From Enhygromyxa salina (GTDB lineage: Bacteria > Myxococcota_A > Polyangia > Nannocystales > Nannocystaceae), in assembly GCF_000737335.2 (NCBI RefSeq), contig NZ_JMCC02000041.1:1-64000 (forward strand): DNA of 64,000 nucleotides. Direction: 5' to 3'. Under the pieces are notes generated by a model. The model was given only the letters and a program-made list of their open reading frames with translations. It was not told the DNA's origin and did not search any database. Made by a program: the position numbers and the translations under genes. Each line of letters starts with the position of its first letter. Within the stretch, counting starts at the first letter, position 1. Below, piece after piece: positions 1 through 8,203 of this stretch.

Positions 1-377
1 ACCGGACCGTGCGGTTTCGTGGTCCGTGTTCCTGCTCTCCAGTTTTCAGGCAGCGAAGCCCCCGCTTGCCCTGACCTAAGTCGTTGGCCGAAGCCGTTGG
101 GCAGTCCCGATGAAACGATGCCCGTTTGAGGTGGGCGGCCGTCCCGTCGGGTGACTCGGAGCTTGTCCGTGTCGGGGGAGGCGGTTTCTACTTGCGTTCT
201 AGACCCGAGTCAAGGATGGCCAACAAGTTTTTCGGGCCAATTTGTTCGGTTTTGAGACGCTGATCTCGCACCCGCAATTGCGAACAACGTGACGCGCACA
301 ATTGTTCTCAGCTCGGGCGAGGGCTTCTCGCCCGCTTGCGGACGCCTTCCCAGACTGGTTCACCGAGGGCAGCGAAC
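1..377. other. No supported gene
   Basis: I see no convincing coding frame, tRNA or clear hairpin-plus-U-tract here. The sequence lies beyond the 3' end of the minus-strand lipoprotein gene that stops at 378. The only structure noted is an imperfect inverted pair, GAACAA near 283-288 and TTGTTC near 302-307, of unknown meaning. Confidence 0.4.
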
Positions 378-1259
378 TCATTCGCCCGACTCGGGGACAG
401 GCGCGTCGGGCTCTTCGCCGAGATTCTGCAGGCCGGTGCTCTCGTCGGGCCTTGGGCCGGTCGGCGGGGGCGGCTGGCCTGGATCGTGGTTGGCGCCGGG
501 CTCGTGCGCGGGATCGACACCGCCCGCACCGCCGCCGGGCTTGCCGCCGGACTCGCCGCCGAATTGGCCGCCGTTGGTGGTCGGCTCGTCCAACTCGAGC
601 GGGCTGTCCGCTTGGCCCTTGCCCTTCTTCCCTTTTCGCTTGCCCTTGCGACCGCGCTTCTTGGCGCTGGTCTCGTCGCCCTTCGCGTTGAGCACGCCTT
701 CATCTTGGGCGTGCTTGACCATCGCCTTGATCAGCGCGACGAGCTCGTCGTTGGCCGGCATGAGGTGATGGTGGAAGGGCGGCTCGGACTCCGCGTCCCA
801 GCGCAAGAACAGCAGCATGATCTCGCCCTTGAGCGCGCCGGGGAGCTCGTCGGCGCCGCCAACCTCCACCAGCAGGCGTTCGGGGGCGTCCTTTGGCAGG
901 TTGCCGAGCAGGAACTCGCCGATCTCGACCTCGACGAACTGATCTTGACGGCCCTGGTAGCGGCCGCGACCCCAGACTTGCTCGATCCGAACCAACATCA
1001 CGATGTCGGCGTGGCCCAGGCGGGCCTGAAACAGCTGCTGGTCCGTGACATCGTTGGGGGCGCGACCCTGAAGGTTGATCGCGGTGGGCGTGTAGGAATC
1101 GTCAAACGCGATCGCCTTGCCCGACTCCCACGGTTGCGCGTCCTTGGGCGCCCGCAGCTCGCTGATCGTGCCGCCCTTGTCGCGGTTCTTACAGCCGCCC
1201 CCTGCGAACGAGACAGCCAGGACCGCGGCCAAGAGCGGGATGCGCAAGGACCGACTCAT
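378..1259 (-). CDS. Secreted or lipid-anchored protein of unknown function with basic linker
   Basis: This is a 293-residue protein. I chose the ATG at 1257-1259 because it directly precedes a basic n-region and a hydrophobic stretch (about residues 7-20) ending at Cys23, which looks like a secretion signal. The GGGC context is a weak lipobox, so lipidation is uncertain. Residues about 40-180 form a plausible globular domain. Next comes a very basic Lys/Arg/Gly stretch near residues 200-215, then a Gly/Pro/Asn-rich tail. I recognise no family. The gene is divergent from the cyclophilin gene with 154 bp between starts, so the two may share a promoter region. Function is unknown; the coding call rests on the signal sequence and frame-consistent GC bias. 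Confidence 0.72.
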   Translation of the reverse strand: MSRSLRIPLLAAVLAVSFAGGGCKNRDKGGTISELRAPKDAQPWESGKAIAFDDSYTPTAINLQGRAPNDVTDQQLFQARLGHADIVMLVRIEQVWGRGRYQGRQDQFVEVEIGEFLLGNLPKDAPERLLVEVGGADELPGALKGEIMLLFLRWDAESEPPFHHHLMPANDELVALIKAMVKHAQDEGVLNAKGDETSAKKRGRKGKRKGKKGKGQADSPLELDEPTTNGGQFGGESGGKPGGGAGGVDPAHEPGANHDPGQPPPPTGPRPDESTGLQNLGEEPDAPVPESGE

Positions 1260-1413
1260 CAACACACCCCTGGCAGCCCGTGGCGTCACGCGGGCGAGAG
1301 TAGCGCCCAGCGAAGCCCAAGGCGAGGGGCCGGACGGTCGCAGGACCTGCGCCCGGACCGGCTTGGGCTCCGAGCGCGCGTCGTTTCGTGGTAGCTCTGA
1401 GCCCGCCGTGACC

Positions 1414-2511
1414 ATGCCTGAGATCCCACGTCCGACCGGCCTCGCTTCCTTCATCTGTGCCCCGATCGGGCCCGCCTCCACGCTGCTCGGGGCGACGCTG
1501 CTGCTCGCGCTGAGCGGGTGCCCAGCGACGCCCCCCGAAGCGGGCAAGGCCGACACCAAGGCAGCTGCGGGCAAGGCCCCCGCGAACGCCAACGCCAACG
1601 CAGGCGACACCAAGCAGCCGCCAGCTGCAGAGCAGGCGCCCGCCGAGGACAACTGCTGTCGCTACTGCTTTGTCGGCACGCCCTGCGGTGACGAGTGCCT
1701 GCCCGAGGGCAAGACCTGCGACAAGCCCGAGGGAGAGGGCTGCGCGTGTAGCAAAGACAAGCGCGTCGCTCGTGAATTCCGCAAGGGCTTCCGGTTGCCG
1801 CCCAAGGCCGGGCTGATCGGGCCCGACGTGTTCAACTACAACAAGTCGCAGGGTGACCCGATCGACGGGCCGTTCACCCTCGAGATGGCCTTCGCGGGCG
1901 ACGCGGACCTGGCGGATGTGAGCAAGGGCAAGCTCACCGCCGTGTTCGACACCAGCATGGGCACCTTCGAGTGCGAACTCTATGAAGAGAAGGCGCCGCT
2001 GACGGTGGCGAACTTCGTCGGCCTCGCCCGCGGCGTCCGTCCGTTCTTGGATCCCCGCGACCGCAAGGCCGAGGAGTGGAAGCAGGCGCCCTACTACGAC
2101 GGCACGATCTTCCACCGCGTGATCGCAGACTTCATGCTGCAAGGCGGCGACCCCACCGCGATGGGCGTTGGCACGCCGGGCTACTTCATCCCCGACGAGT
2201 TTGATCCCGAGCTGCGCCACAAGGGCCCCGGCTACTTGTCGATGGCCAACCGCAACCCCTACGACCCGGCCACCAACAAGCCGATCTACGACGACCTGAC
2301 CGGCCTGACCGTAGGCAACACGGGCAGCGCCCAGTTCTTCGTGACCGTCCGCGACACGATGGCGCTCAACGATCGCCACACGATCTTCGGCTTCTGCCCT
2401 GACCCCACGCTTCCAATCGAGATGTCGAAGGTGCGGACCCAGAGCCGCCCGATCCCCGACAAGCCGTTCGAGGACATCGTCATCAAGACGCTGACCTTCA
2501 AGCGCAAGTAA
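1414..2511 (+). CDS. Cyclophilin-type peptidyl-prolyl isomerase lipoprotein
   Basis: The 365-residue product carries a signal peptide with lipobox LSGC (Cys36), an Ala/Pro-rich linker and a short Cys-rich segment (about residues 79-116, eight or more Cys). A cyclophilin domain fills roughly residues 176-355. It contains the family signature FHRV...FMLQGGD, a downstream GSAQFF and a FGFC near the end. Cyclophilins catalyse cis-trans isomerisation of Xaa-Pro bonds, so a periplasmic or surface folding role is likely. The domain has an insertion relative to minimal bacterial cyclophilins between the NFVGLA and YYDGTIFHR motifs. The start ATG at 1414 was preferred over GTG at 1408 and over the far upstream open frame because it leads straight into the signal peptide. 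Confidence 0.88.
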   Translation: MPEIPRPTGLASFICAPIGPASTLLGATLLLALSGCPATPPEAGKADTKAAAGKAPANANANAGDTKQPPAAEQAPAEDNCCRYCFVGTPCGDECLPEGKTCDKPEGEGCACSKDKRVAREFRKGFRLPPKAGLIGPDVFNYNKSQGDPIDGPFTLEMAFAGDADLADVSKGKLTAVFDTSMGTFECELYEEKAPLTVANFVGLARGVRPFLDPRDRKAEEWKQAPYYDGTIFHRVIADFMLQGGDPTAMGVGTPGYFIPDEFDPELRHKGPGYLSMANRNPYDPATNKPIYDDLTGLTVGNTGSAQFFVTVRDTMALNDRHTIFGFCPDPTLPIEMSKVRTQSRPIPDKPFEDIVIKTLTFKRK

Positions 2512-2528
2512 CCGAGTCCCATCAAGGT

Positions 2529-2685
2529 TGGTCACCAGGTGGTCATCGACGCGATGCCCCGCTGCAGTCCCAACCAAGTTTGGTCACCACGTAGTCATCG
2601 CCGCGAAGCGGTCCCAACCAAGCTGGGTCACCACGTCGCCATCGCCGCGAAGCGGTCCCAACCAAGTTTGGTCACCACGTAGTCG
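2529..2685. repeat. Tandem 44-bp repeat downstream of cyclophilin gene
   Basis: The motif GGTCACCACG...CCCAACCAAG recurs at 2530, 2582, 2626 and 2670. The last three are 44 bp apart; the first unit is about 52 bp long and diverged. The core reads roughly GGTCACCACGTAGTCATCGC then CGCGAAGCGGTCCCAACCAAGTTT. No coding frame is convincing. It fills most of the gap between the cyclophilin stop and the terminator repeat that belongs to the opposing gene. Confidence 0.75.
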
Positions 2686-2715
2686 TAGGTGAGAAGCTCC
2701 CGCGCTACAGCGCTC

Positions 2716-2822
2716 AGAAGAAGCCCCCTTGCAGGGGGCCACACATGCCCCCGCGAACAAACGCCCCATGGGGAGCGAGCGAAGCGAGTGACCGCGAAGT
2801 GCGAAAACGTATGTGGGGGTAA
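2716..2822 (-). terminator. Dispersed terminator repeat, copy A
   Basis: This is a member of the roughly 105-bp repeat family. Read on the minus strand it begins ACCCCCACATACG about 13 nt after the stop of the TonB-like gene. It contains the GGTCACTCGCTTCGCTCGC block and ends in a 7-bp hairpin (2723-2729 with 2733-2739, GCCCCCT/AGGGGGC, 3-nt loop) followed by TTCTTCTG. It probably terminates the TonB-like gene. Confidence 0.75.
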
Positions 2823-2835
2823 TGGAAGGACCCCC

Positions 2836-5121
2836 TCAGCGGGTGATGCCGATGATGCGCCAGCTGCCGAAGCGCTTCTCGAGCATCAAGATCACCGTGT
2901 CGCCGCCGATCTCCACGACCGTGTAGAGCCGCCCCTCGCCCTCCTCGACCCCGGCGGGGACCGAGCCAAACTTCTTGCGCAGGCCCGCGGCGCTGTAGGT
3001 GCCGCCGACCTTGGCGGCCTTGCCCGAGACCTCTTCGGACATCGCCTCGAGCAGACCCTGCAGCTCTTCTTTGGACTTGGCGGCGACCTTCGAGCCGCTG
3101 TGGAAGGGCAGCGCGCTGCGGTTGACCATCGTCGTGGTCTCGCCCTTGGCGAACGCGCGCGCCCAGTTCTTGGCGACCTCGATCGCGACTGGATCGATGA
3201 CCTCGGCCTTCGCTGGCTCGCCGGTCTCGCTGGTGCCGGACTCGGCAGCGCTGCCCGCTGGTGGACCGGCCGGCGGCGCCGAGCTACCCGAGCGACCCCC
3301 CGACAACCCCACGCCAGGCTTCTTGGGTGCGGGGACCAACGACGAGCCCGGGGTTCCAGTCCCGCCCCCGCCCAAGCCGCCTGAGCCGCGCCCGCCCGGG
3401 GCGACGAAGGGACCCTGGCGAGGCGGGACCGCCCCCGAACCATCACCGCCACCCGCGACGGGATCCGCGGGCTTGGGTGGTGGCCGAGCTGGGCCCTGGG
3501 CGATCCGCGACGCGCCTGGGCCCTCGCCCCCACGATGGAGCTGCTCGGCCTCCCCGACTGGCGCGCCGCCAGCCGGCGTGGGCGAGCCGTCGTTGCGGAC
3601 CAAGGCGCGCGTGTGCTCTTCGTGATGCCCGCCGCCGCCGCCCTCGAGGTGGTACTCCGCGTGCGGATCGGGGATGTCGCCGGCGCCCGCGTTGTCGAGG
3701 ATGTAGGCCTGCGCGCCAAAGGTGCCGCACGCCCGCTCGTTGCGGTGAAACGCCCAGTGCATGTAGATCTTGCCGTTGCCGCTGCGGATCTCTTTGGGCG
3801 GGTTTGGATAGGGCCCCGACGCAATCACGATCTCGCGGGCGGCGGCATCGAACGAGGAGTTGCCGGAGTGATGAACGGTGCGGACCTTGTCGATCGTGCC
3901 GTCGCCGTTGATCACGATCTCGACCTTGGTCCACAGCTCGAGGTTGTTGAGCGGGTGGCTGGCGGGCCGACCCTCGAGCGCTTGGAGGTAGCCGAACGCC
4001 CAGGCCTCGTGGATGTCGCGATGCATGGTCGCGATGTAGCGAGCGAAGGGATGCTTGCGAGAGTTCAGCGCGGTCTGGTTGCCGACCTGAACCTCGGGGA
4101 CCATGTTCTCGAGCGGCGACTGGTAGGCCTTGCGCGCGTCGTCCCACACGCCCTCGTTCTTGCTCAGCTGCAGTGACTCGACGTTCTTGGGCGCGTTCTT
4201 GTCGTTGCCGTAGAGCGCGTCGAGCTCATTGCGCGACAGCTTGAACTGGTAGCGCGGGTCCCGACGCATGACCTTCGCCTGCTGATCCTGGGCGAGCATG
4301 CTGGCCGACTCGAGCTGGGCGACGCCGAGCGAGCCGTCGTCGGCCTCGATCGCCAGATCCTCGCGGGCCTCCATCGCCTTGGTGTGCTCGCGCTCCGCGA
4401 GCTCGCGCGTCGCCAGCATGGACACGGGGTTGGGGTCGCTCTGCTCGGGCCGCTGGTCGCGGTCCTCGGGCCGAACATCGGGGGCTTGGAGGGCCTTGGC
4501 GCTGCGCTGGGTCTCGGTCTGACGGATCTCGTCTTCGGCCGCGGTGCCGCGCTCGGGGCTGTTGCTTGGCTCGACCTGGCTGGCCTGGGCCACGCGCGCG
4601 TCTTGGCTGAGGTTGGTGATCTCGGCCCGGGTCTGCTCGGCGACCTTGCGATCGATGTTGGACAGATAGTCGGCGTCTTCGTTGGTCTGCCCGTCGTCGA
4701 ACTCGTCGAGCTGCTCGACCATCTTCATGTTCTCGGGCACCGGCTCGATCTCTTGCGGCGGCGGCGGCTCGACCTCGGGCTCGGGCTCGGGCGCCGGCTC
4801 GGGTTCGGGCGCTTCGGGCTCCGGCTCCGGCTCCGGCGGCGGCGGCTCGACGATCTTCCAGTCCGGCTCTTCTTCGTCGGGCTCGGGCTCTTCGAGTTCA
4901 GGCTCGGGCTTCTCGGGCTCGGGCGCCGGCTCGGGCTCGGTCAGCTCGATGACCAGCAGCTCTTCGTGCTTGGCCTCGAAGGGCTCGGTCTCGAGCAAGG
5001 TGACGGCGCTGCCCACGACGACGAAGTTGGCAACGCTCGAGCCCAACAACATGACGATCGCCACGGCGATCGGTACGCCGCGGCGATCATTGGAGAGCTG
5101 CTGTGAGACCCGGTGGGCCAC
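2836..5121 (-). CDS. TonB-family-like envelope protein with C-terminal NTF2-like domain
   Basis: This 761-residue protein starts at GTG (5119-5121), preceded by GAGG five bases upstream. One membrane segment lies near residues 16-38. It is followed by a long Pro/Glu-rich stretch (about 60-125) typical of periplasm-spanning TonB proteins, and a charged helical region. Around residues 355-445 there is a TonB C-terminal-like domain, with a conserved SFDAAAREIVIASGPYP-type segment. A Gly/Pro-rich linker then leads to about 120 residues resembling an NTF2/SnoaL fold. TonB proteins transmit energy to outer-membrane partners; in myxobacteria similar proteins also serve secretion or motility complexes. 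No ExbB/ExbD genes are adjacent. The mid-protein position of the TonB-like domain and the extra C-terminal domain are unusual. Confidence 0.8.
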   Translation of the reverse strand: MAHRVSQQLSNDRRGVPIAVAIVMLLGSSVANFVVVGSAVTLLETEPFEAKHEELLVIELTEPEPAPEPEKPEPELEEPEPDEEEPDWKIVEPPPPEPEPEPEAPEPEPAPEPEPEVEPPPPQEIEPVPENMKMVEQLDEFDDGQTNEDADYLSNIDRKVAEQTRAEITNLSQDARVAQASQVEPSNSPERGTAAEDEIRQTETQRSAKALQAPDVRPEDRDQRPEQSDPNPVSMLATRELAEREHTKAMEAREDLAIEADDGSLGVAQLESASMLAQDQQAKVMRRDPRYQFKLSRNELDALYGNDKNAPKNVESLQLSKNEGVWDDARKAYQSPLENMVPEVQVGNQTALNSRKHPFARYIATMHRDIHEAWAFGYLQALEGRPASHPLNNLELWTKVEIVINGDGTIDKVRTVHHSGNSSFDAAAREIVIASGPYPNPPKEIRSGNGKIYMHWAFHRNERACGTFGAQAYILDNAGAGDIPDPHAEYHLEGGGGGHHEEHTRALVRNDGSPTPAGGAPVGEAEQLHRGGEGPGASRIAQGPARPPPKPADPVAGGGDGSGAVPPRQGPFVAPGGRGSGGLGGGGTGTPGSSLVPAPKKPGVGLSGGRSGSSAPPAGPPAGSAAESGTSETGEPAKAEVIDPVAIEVAKNWARAFAKGETTTMVNRSALPFHSGSKVAAKSKEELQGLLEAMSEEVSGKAAKVGGTYSAAGLRKKFGSVPAGVEEGEGRLYTVVEIGGDTVILMLEKRFGSWRIIGITR

Positions 5122-5248
5122 GCCTCATGGTAGCAGGGAAGGACTGCGGTGGTCGTGCCACCAGCGGCGTCCGAGGCGCGCCCCACAGCCCCTGAGGAGC
5201 GAAGCGACCCAGACGCGTCAGCGGCCGCAGTCGGCGAAGTCCAAGGTC

Positions 5249-5351
5249 ACGCAAATGGAGAGGCACCCGCCAAACTCCAGGTGCCCAGACGAGAGCCCCC
5301 TTCGAGGGGGCCACACATGCGGATGCGAGGTGCGAAACCGCCTGTGGGGGT
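5249..5351 (-). terminator. Dispersed terminator repeat, copy B
   Basis: On the minus strand this copy runs from ACCCCCACAGG to a hairpin of GCCCCCT/AGGGGGC (5295-5301 with 5305-5311). It continues through a 42-bp extension (5249-5290) that holds a second dyad, GGCACC...GGTGCC. It lacks the central GGTCACTCGC block, so it is internally deleted relative to copy C. Confidence 0.7.
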
Positions 5352-5362
5352 CACAATCGACC

Positions 5363-5507
5363 ACGCAAATGGAGAGGCACCCGCCAAACTCCAGGTGCCC
5401 AGACAAGAGCCCCCTCCTAGGGGGCCACACATGCGGATGCGAACAAACGGCCCGTTGGGAGCGAGCGAAGCGAGTGACCCCGAGGTGCGAAACCGCCTGT
5501 GGGGGTA
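5363..5507 (-). terminator. Dispersed terminator repeat, copy C (lexA 3' end)
   Basis: This full-length copy begins five bases after the lexA stop codon on the minus strand. The hairpin arms are 5409-5415 and 5419-5425. Its 42-bp distal extension (5363-5404) is identical to that of copy B. It probably terminates lexA transcription. Confidence 0.75.
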
Positions 5508-5511
5508 ACGA

Positions 5512-6135
5512 CTAGTGCATGCGGCGGTAGATGCCGACGACCTTGCCGATGATGTCGATCGCCCGGAACTCCGAGCGGTGGACGACGATCGGCTGCATGG
5601 TCGAGTTGGCCGGCTGCAACCGGACGCGGTCACCCTCGTGGAAGATCCGCTTGCAGGTCGCCTCGCCGTCGATCATGGCGACCACGATCTCGCCGTTCTC
5701 GGCGGTGGACTGCTTGCGAACGAAGATGTAGTCGCCGTCGTAGATGCCGTCGTCGATCATCGACTCGCCGCGGATCACGAGACCAAAGACCTCTTTGGAG
5801 GGCGCCTTGCCGATGAAGAAGCGGTCGATCGTGACCCGATCGCTGACGTTCTCTTGAGCGAGGATCGGCTGACCGGCGGCGACTTGGCCGACGATCGGGA
5901 TCGAGACCTTGGCGTCGTCGCAGTCGACGGGACGCAGCGCGCGACTCTTGAGTTCCTCGCGGACGAGGTAACCCTTGCGCTCGAGCGCCTTGAGGTGGTC
6001 GTTGACACCGTTCGTGGAGCGGATCCCCATGTGCTCGCCGATCTCCCGGAGGGTCGGCGGGTATCCGCGCTCATCGAGACAGTAGGAGATGTAATCGAGC
6101 GCTTCGCGCTGACGGGCAGTTAGAGGCTGTCGCAC
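5512..6135 (-). CDS. lexA: LexA SOS-response repressor
   Basis: This 207-residue protein has LexA architecture. The N-terminal winged helix covers residues 1-70 (recognition region around TLREIGEHMGIRSTNGV). The self-cleavage site is Ala87-Gly88 in VGQVAAGQP. The S24 peptidase domain has Ser125 (GESM) and Lys162 (ATCKRI), spaced 37 residues as in other LexA proteins. RecA-stimulated autocleavage relieves repression of DNA-damage genes. The start is GTG at 6133-6135 with GGAGAG about seven bases upstream; the longer open frame upstream is not protein-like. A LexA-like operator lies about 107 bp upstream, which suggests autoregulation. Tandem terminator repeats follow the stop. Confidence 0.96.
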   Translation of the reverse strand: MRQPLTARQREALDYISYCLDERGYPPTLREIGEHMGIRSTNGVNDHLKALERKGYLVREELKSRALRPVDCDDAKVSIPIVGQVAAGQPILAQENVSDRVTIDRFFIGKAPSKEVFGLVIRGESMIDDGIYDGDYIFVRKQSTAENGEIVVAMIDGEATCKRIFHEGDRVRLQPANSTMQPIVVHRSEFRAIDIIGKVVGIYRRMH

Positions 6136-6241
6136 TGGTTTCTCTCCAGGGGTGGCCAGGTCTCGAGGGAGACCTGAACGCTTGGCCGGTTTGGGTTGAG
6201 GAGTCCCGGCCAGGGGCTGGCCAAGCGCACAGGCGCTCAGC

Positions 6242-6258
6242 ACTGAACATGTGTATGG
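6242..6258 (-). promoter_or_regulatory. Candidate LexA operator
   Basis: On the minus strand the sequence reads CCATACACATGTTCAGT. It matches the Myxococcus xanthus LexA motif, which I recall as CTRHAMRYBYGTTCAGS, at 14 of 17 positions, including the whole GTTCAG core. It lies upstream of lexA and also upstream of the divergent gene at 6372, so it could serve either. Confidence 0.6.
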
Positions 6259-6371
6259 AATGTCGCGGTCGAGGTCAAGCCGTCGAGAGATCGCGTGCCC
6301 CGTCGGACGGTCGGTCGGCCAAACTGGCCAAGAACTGGCGAAGGGCGAGGCAGCCGTAGGATGCTGGATCG

Positions 6372-6983
6372 GTGGCCAGGTGCGCAAAAAATCACCATTT
6401 TCGAGCGAGCCCGGATCCCGACCCCCAACGGGGGGCCGCCACGGGGGTCGCGGCGGGATCCGAGGTCGGAGCGGGGGACGACAGGCGGGCCGAACGAGAT
6501 CGGCGCGGCCGCGACGCGGCTGGACCGTCCCATCCATACGGAGGGCCGGACCGACGCCAGGGCCCGCGCCGCGCGGCCGAGCTGCCCTCGTCGATCTGGC
6601 GACAACCGCTGGTGGTGGCGCTGGCGATCGTTCTGGGGATCGCCGCGGGGCTCGTCTTCGATTCGCTGTCGCGCCAGCCGCGGACCGAGGTTGCGACTCG
6701 GACTGCCCACGCAGCACCCGCCGCAACCGTCGATCCCGAGGCGCTCGCGGGGGTTCAGGCGCTCCGGGACGAGGCCGAAGCGCTGACCCGGGCACAGGTC
6801 GAGCTCGACGAGACCGCGCACGAGCGGTGGATGCCGCGCGTGGCGCTGATCGAGCGAGCCCTGGAGGATCCCGACACCCCTCCCCTGCTCCGCGACGAGC
6901 TGAGCGCGACGATCGACGCGCTCGAGTGCGTCGGCGTGCTCGGCGGCCCCGAGACCGCGACCTGTGCCACACTTGACCGGTGA
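6372..6983 (+). CDS. Single-pass membrane protein of unknown function
   Basis: The frame encodes up to 203 residues. The N-terminal ~70 residues are Arg/Gly/Asp-rich and may be partly non-coding, since no clear ribosome-binding site marks the GTG at 6372. A transmembrane segment (QPLVVALAIVLGIAAGLVF) sits near residues 77-96. An alpha-helical tail rich in Ala/Glu/Arg follows, with two Cys near the end. I recognise no family. The gene is divergent from lexA and shares the intergenic region that holds the LexA-like box. The small gene at 7012 follows after 28 bases. Confidence 0.6.
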   Translation: MARCAKNHHFRASPDPDPQRGAATGVAAGSEVGAGDDRRAERDRRGRDAAGPSHPYGGPDRRQGPRRAAELPSSIWRQPLVVALAIVLGIAAGLVFDSLSRQPRTEVATRTAHAAPAATVDPEALAGVQALRDEAEALTRAQVELDETAHERWMPRVALIERALEDPDTPPLLRDELSATIDALECVGVLGGPETATCATLDR

Positions 6984-7011
6984 ACCGCAGCATCAACCAC
7001 GAGCGTCCGTC

Positions 7012-7185
7012 ATGAGGAACCTGTTGGTCCGCGCAATCGTCACCGGATTTGGACTGCGCATCGGCTCGGAGCTGGCCAAGTTCGTGGCCCAGCGCGTGCT
7101 GCCGCAAGACAAGGACAAGAAAGGAGGCGAGGACGACGAGGACGACGCGCTCCGCTCAACCACCTCCGAGCCCCCAGAGGTGTAA
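7012..7185 (+). CDS. Small acidic-tailed protein
   Basis: This is a 57-residue protein that starts at ATG 7012. The N-terminal half is a potential amphipathic or membrane-associated helix (NLLVRAIVTGFGLRIGSELA). The C-terminal half is Lys/Asp/Glu-rich. No family is recognised. It follows the membrane-protein gene closely and is followed directly by three terminator repeats in its own orientation, which supports it being the last transcribed gene of this unit. Confidence 0.55.
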   Translation: MRNLLVRAIVTGFGLRIGSELAKFVAQRVLPQDKDKKGGEDDEDDALRSTTSEPPEV

Positions 7186-7188
7186 TTT

Positions 7189-7297
7189 TACCCCCACATA
7201 CGCTTTCGCACTTCGCGGTCACTCGCTTCGCTCGCTCCCAATGGGCTGGCTGTTCGCTACCGCATGTGTGGCCCCCTACAAGGGGGCTTCTTTTTTT
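7189..7297 (+). terminator. Dispersed terminator repeat, copy D
   Basis: This copy begins ACCCCCACATACG four bases after the stop of the small gene ending at 7185. It contains the GGTCACTCGCTTCGCTCGC block and GCATGTGTGG. It ends with the hairpin 7271-7277/7281-7287 followed by TTCTTTTTTT, a textbook intrinsic terminator. Confidence 0.85.
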
Positions 7298-7405
7298 ACC
7301 CCCACATACGGCTTCGCACTTCGCGGTCACTCGCTTCGCTCGCTCCCAATGGGCTGGCTGTTCGCTACCGCATGTGTGGCCCCCTAGGAGGGGGCTTCTT
7401 TCTTT
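7298..7405 (+). terminator. Dispersed terminator repeat, copy E
   Basis: This is a near-identical tandem copy of copy D. The hairpin arms are 7379-7385 and 7389-7395, with tail TTCTTTCTTT. Most differences from copy D are in the hairpin loop and tail. Confidence 0.85.
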
Positions 7406-7492
7406 ACCCCCACATACGGCTTCGCACTTCGCAGGTCACTCGCTTCGCTCTTGTTCGCTGGGGTGGTCCCCTCGCGGGGGCTCTTGGTCTGG
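7406..7492 (+). repeat. Dispersed terminator repeat, copy F (degenerate)
   Basis: The 5' half (ACCCCCACATACGG through the TTCGCTC block) is conserved. The distal part is shortened and the hairpin is altered to a CCCCTCGCGGGG-type stem near 7470-7485. The remaining sequence to 7582 contains nothing I can support. Confidence 0.65.
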
Positions 7493-7582
7493 GTACCTAC
7501 GGCCACCGGAGGGCGCTCCAACTACGTGTCGATCTCGGCTTGCCTCGCTCCCAAGGGGCTGGCCGTCTGCGTGACGGCTCGG

Positions 7583-8086
7583 CTATTTTTCCGAGTTGGG
7601 CTTGGAGCCGTCGGCGGGCTTGGGGGATCGTGGATCCGGTTTGGCGGCTCGCGGCTCTGGCTTGGCGGCGCGCGGCTCTGGCTTGCGCTCTTCCGGGTGC
7701 CCGACGGTTGCTTCGCTGGTGCGAATGTCGGGCTCGAGGCGGCCGGACTCGTCGCGGCGAAATCGGATCTCGGTCTTCATCTCGATGACCAGGCCGGAGA
7801 CAATTTCTTGGACCAGATCCGCGGCGTCCATCTTGTCGAGGAACCCGCGGACCTCCTGTGAGATCATGCGGACCAGCTCCTCTTTGGTGCCCTGGGCGAC
7901 GCCCGTGACGAGGCCCTGGCCGCGCTTGATCGCGGCGCTCGAGTCACCCCAGATGCTCGAGATCAACGAGTCGCCAAGCCGACGGAACGAGCGATCGCGC
8001 TCGTGATCCTCGCGCTCCTCACCCTTGTCCGCTTTCTCGGATGCGTCGGGGGCGCTGTCGTCGTCCTGGTCCTCGTGGTCCGCCAC
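7583..8086 (-). CDS. Charged cytoplasmic protein of unknown function
   Basis: This is a 167-residue protein that starts at GTG (8084-8086). The N-terminus is Asp/Glu/Lys-rich. A predicted helical core (about residues 45-115) contains GTKEELVRMISQEVRGFLDK and a following amphipathic region. The C-terminal tail is a low-complexity repeat of KPEPRAA and KPDPRSP units. No signal peptide or membrane segment is seen. The core has the look of a phasin-like or coiled-coil accessory protein, but I cannot assign it. It is convergent with the small gene at 7012. Confidence 0.65.
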   Translation of the reverse strand: MADHEDQDDDSAPDASEKADKGEEREDHERDRSFRRLGDSLISSIWGDSSAAIKRGQGLVTGVAQGTKEELVRMISQEVRGFLDKMDAADLVQEIVSGLVIEMKTEIRFRRDESGRLEPDIRTSEATVGHPEERKPEPRAAKPEPRAAKPDPRSPKPADGSKPNSEK

Positions 8087-8203
8087 GCGCCCACGCTAGC
8101 CCTGTCCCGCACCAGTTGCCAGCGTGTTGACGGGGCGCTGGCCATCCGGCGTTGACTGGGGCACAACAGTTGGGTGCCAGGCCGTCGATGCTACCCGTCA
8201 TGG

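Noticed and set aside
1189..2577. Minus-strand frame opposite the cyclophilin gene
   Set aside because: The cyclophilin signature is unmistakable on the plus strand; the antisense product is low complexity.
5249..5507. CRISPR-like array suspicion
   Set aside because: Only two units occur, with dyads and terminator hairpins, and no spacers of uniform length or cas genes. It belongs to the terminator repeat family.
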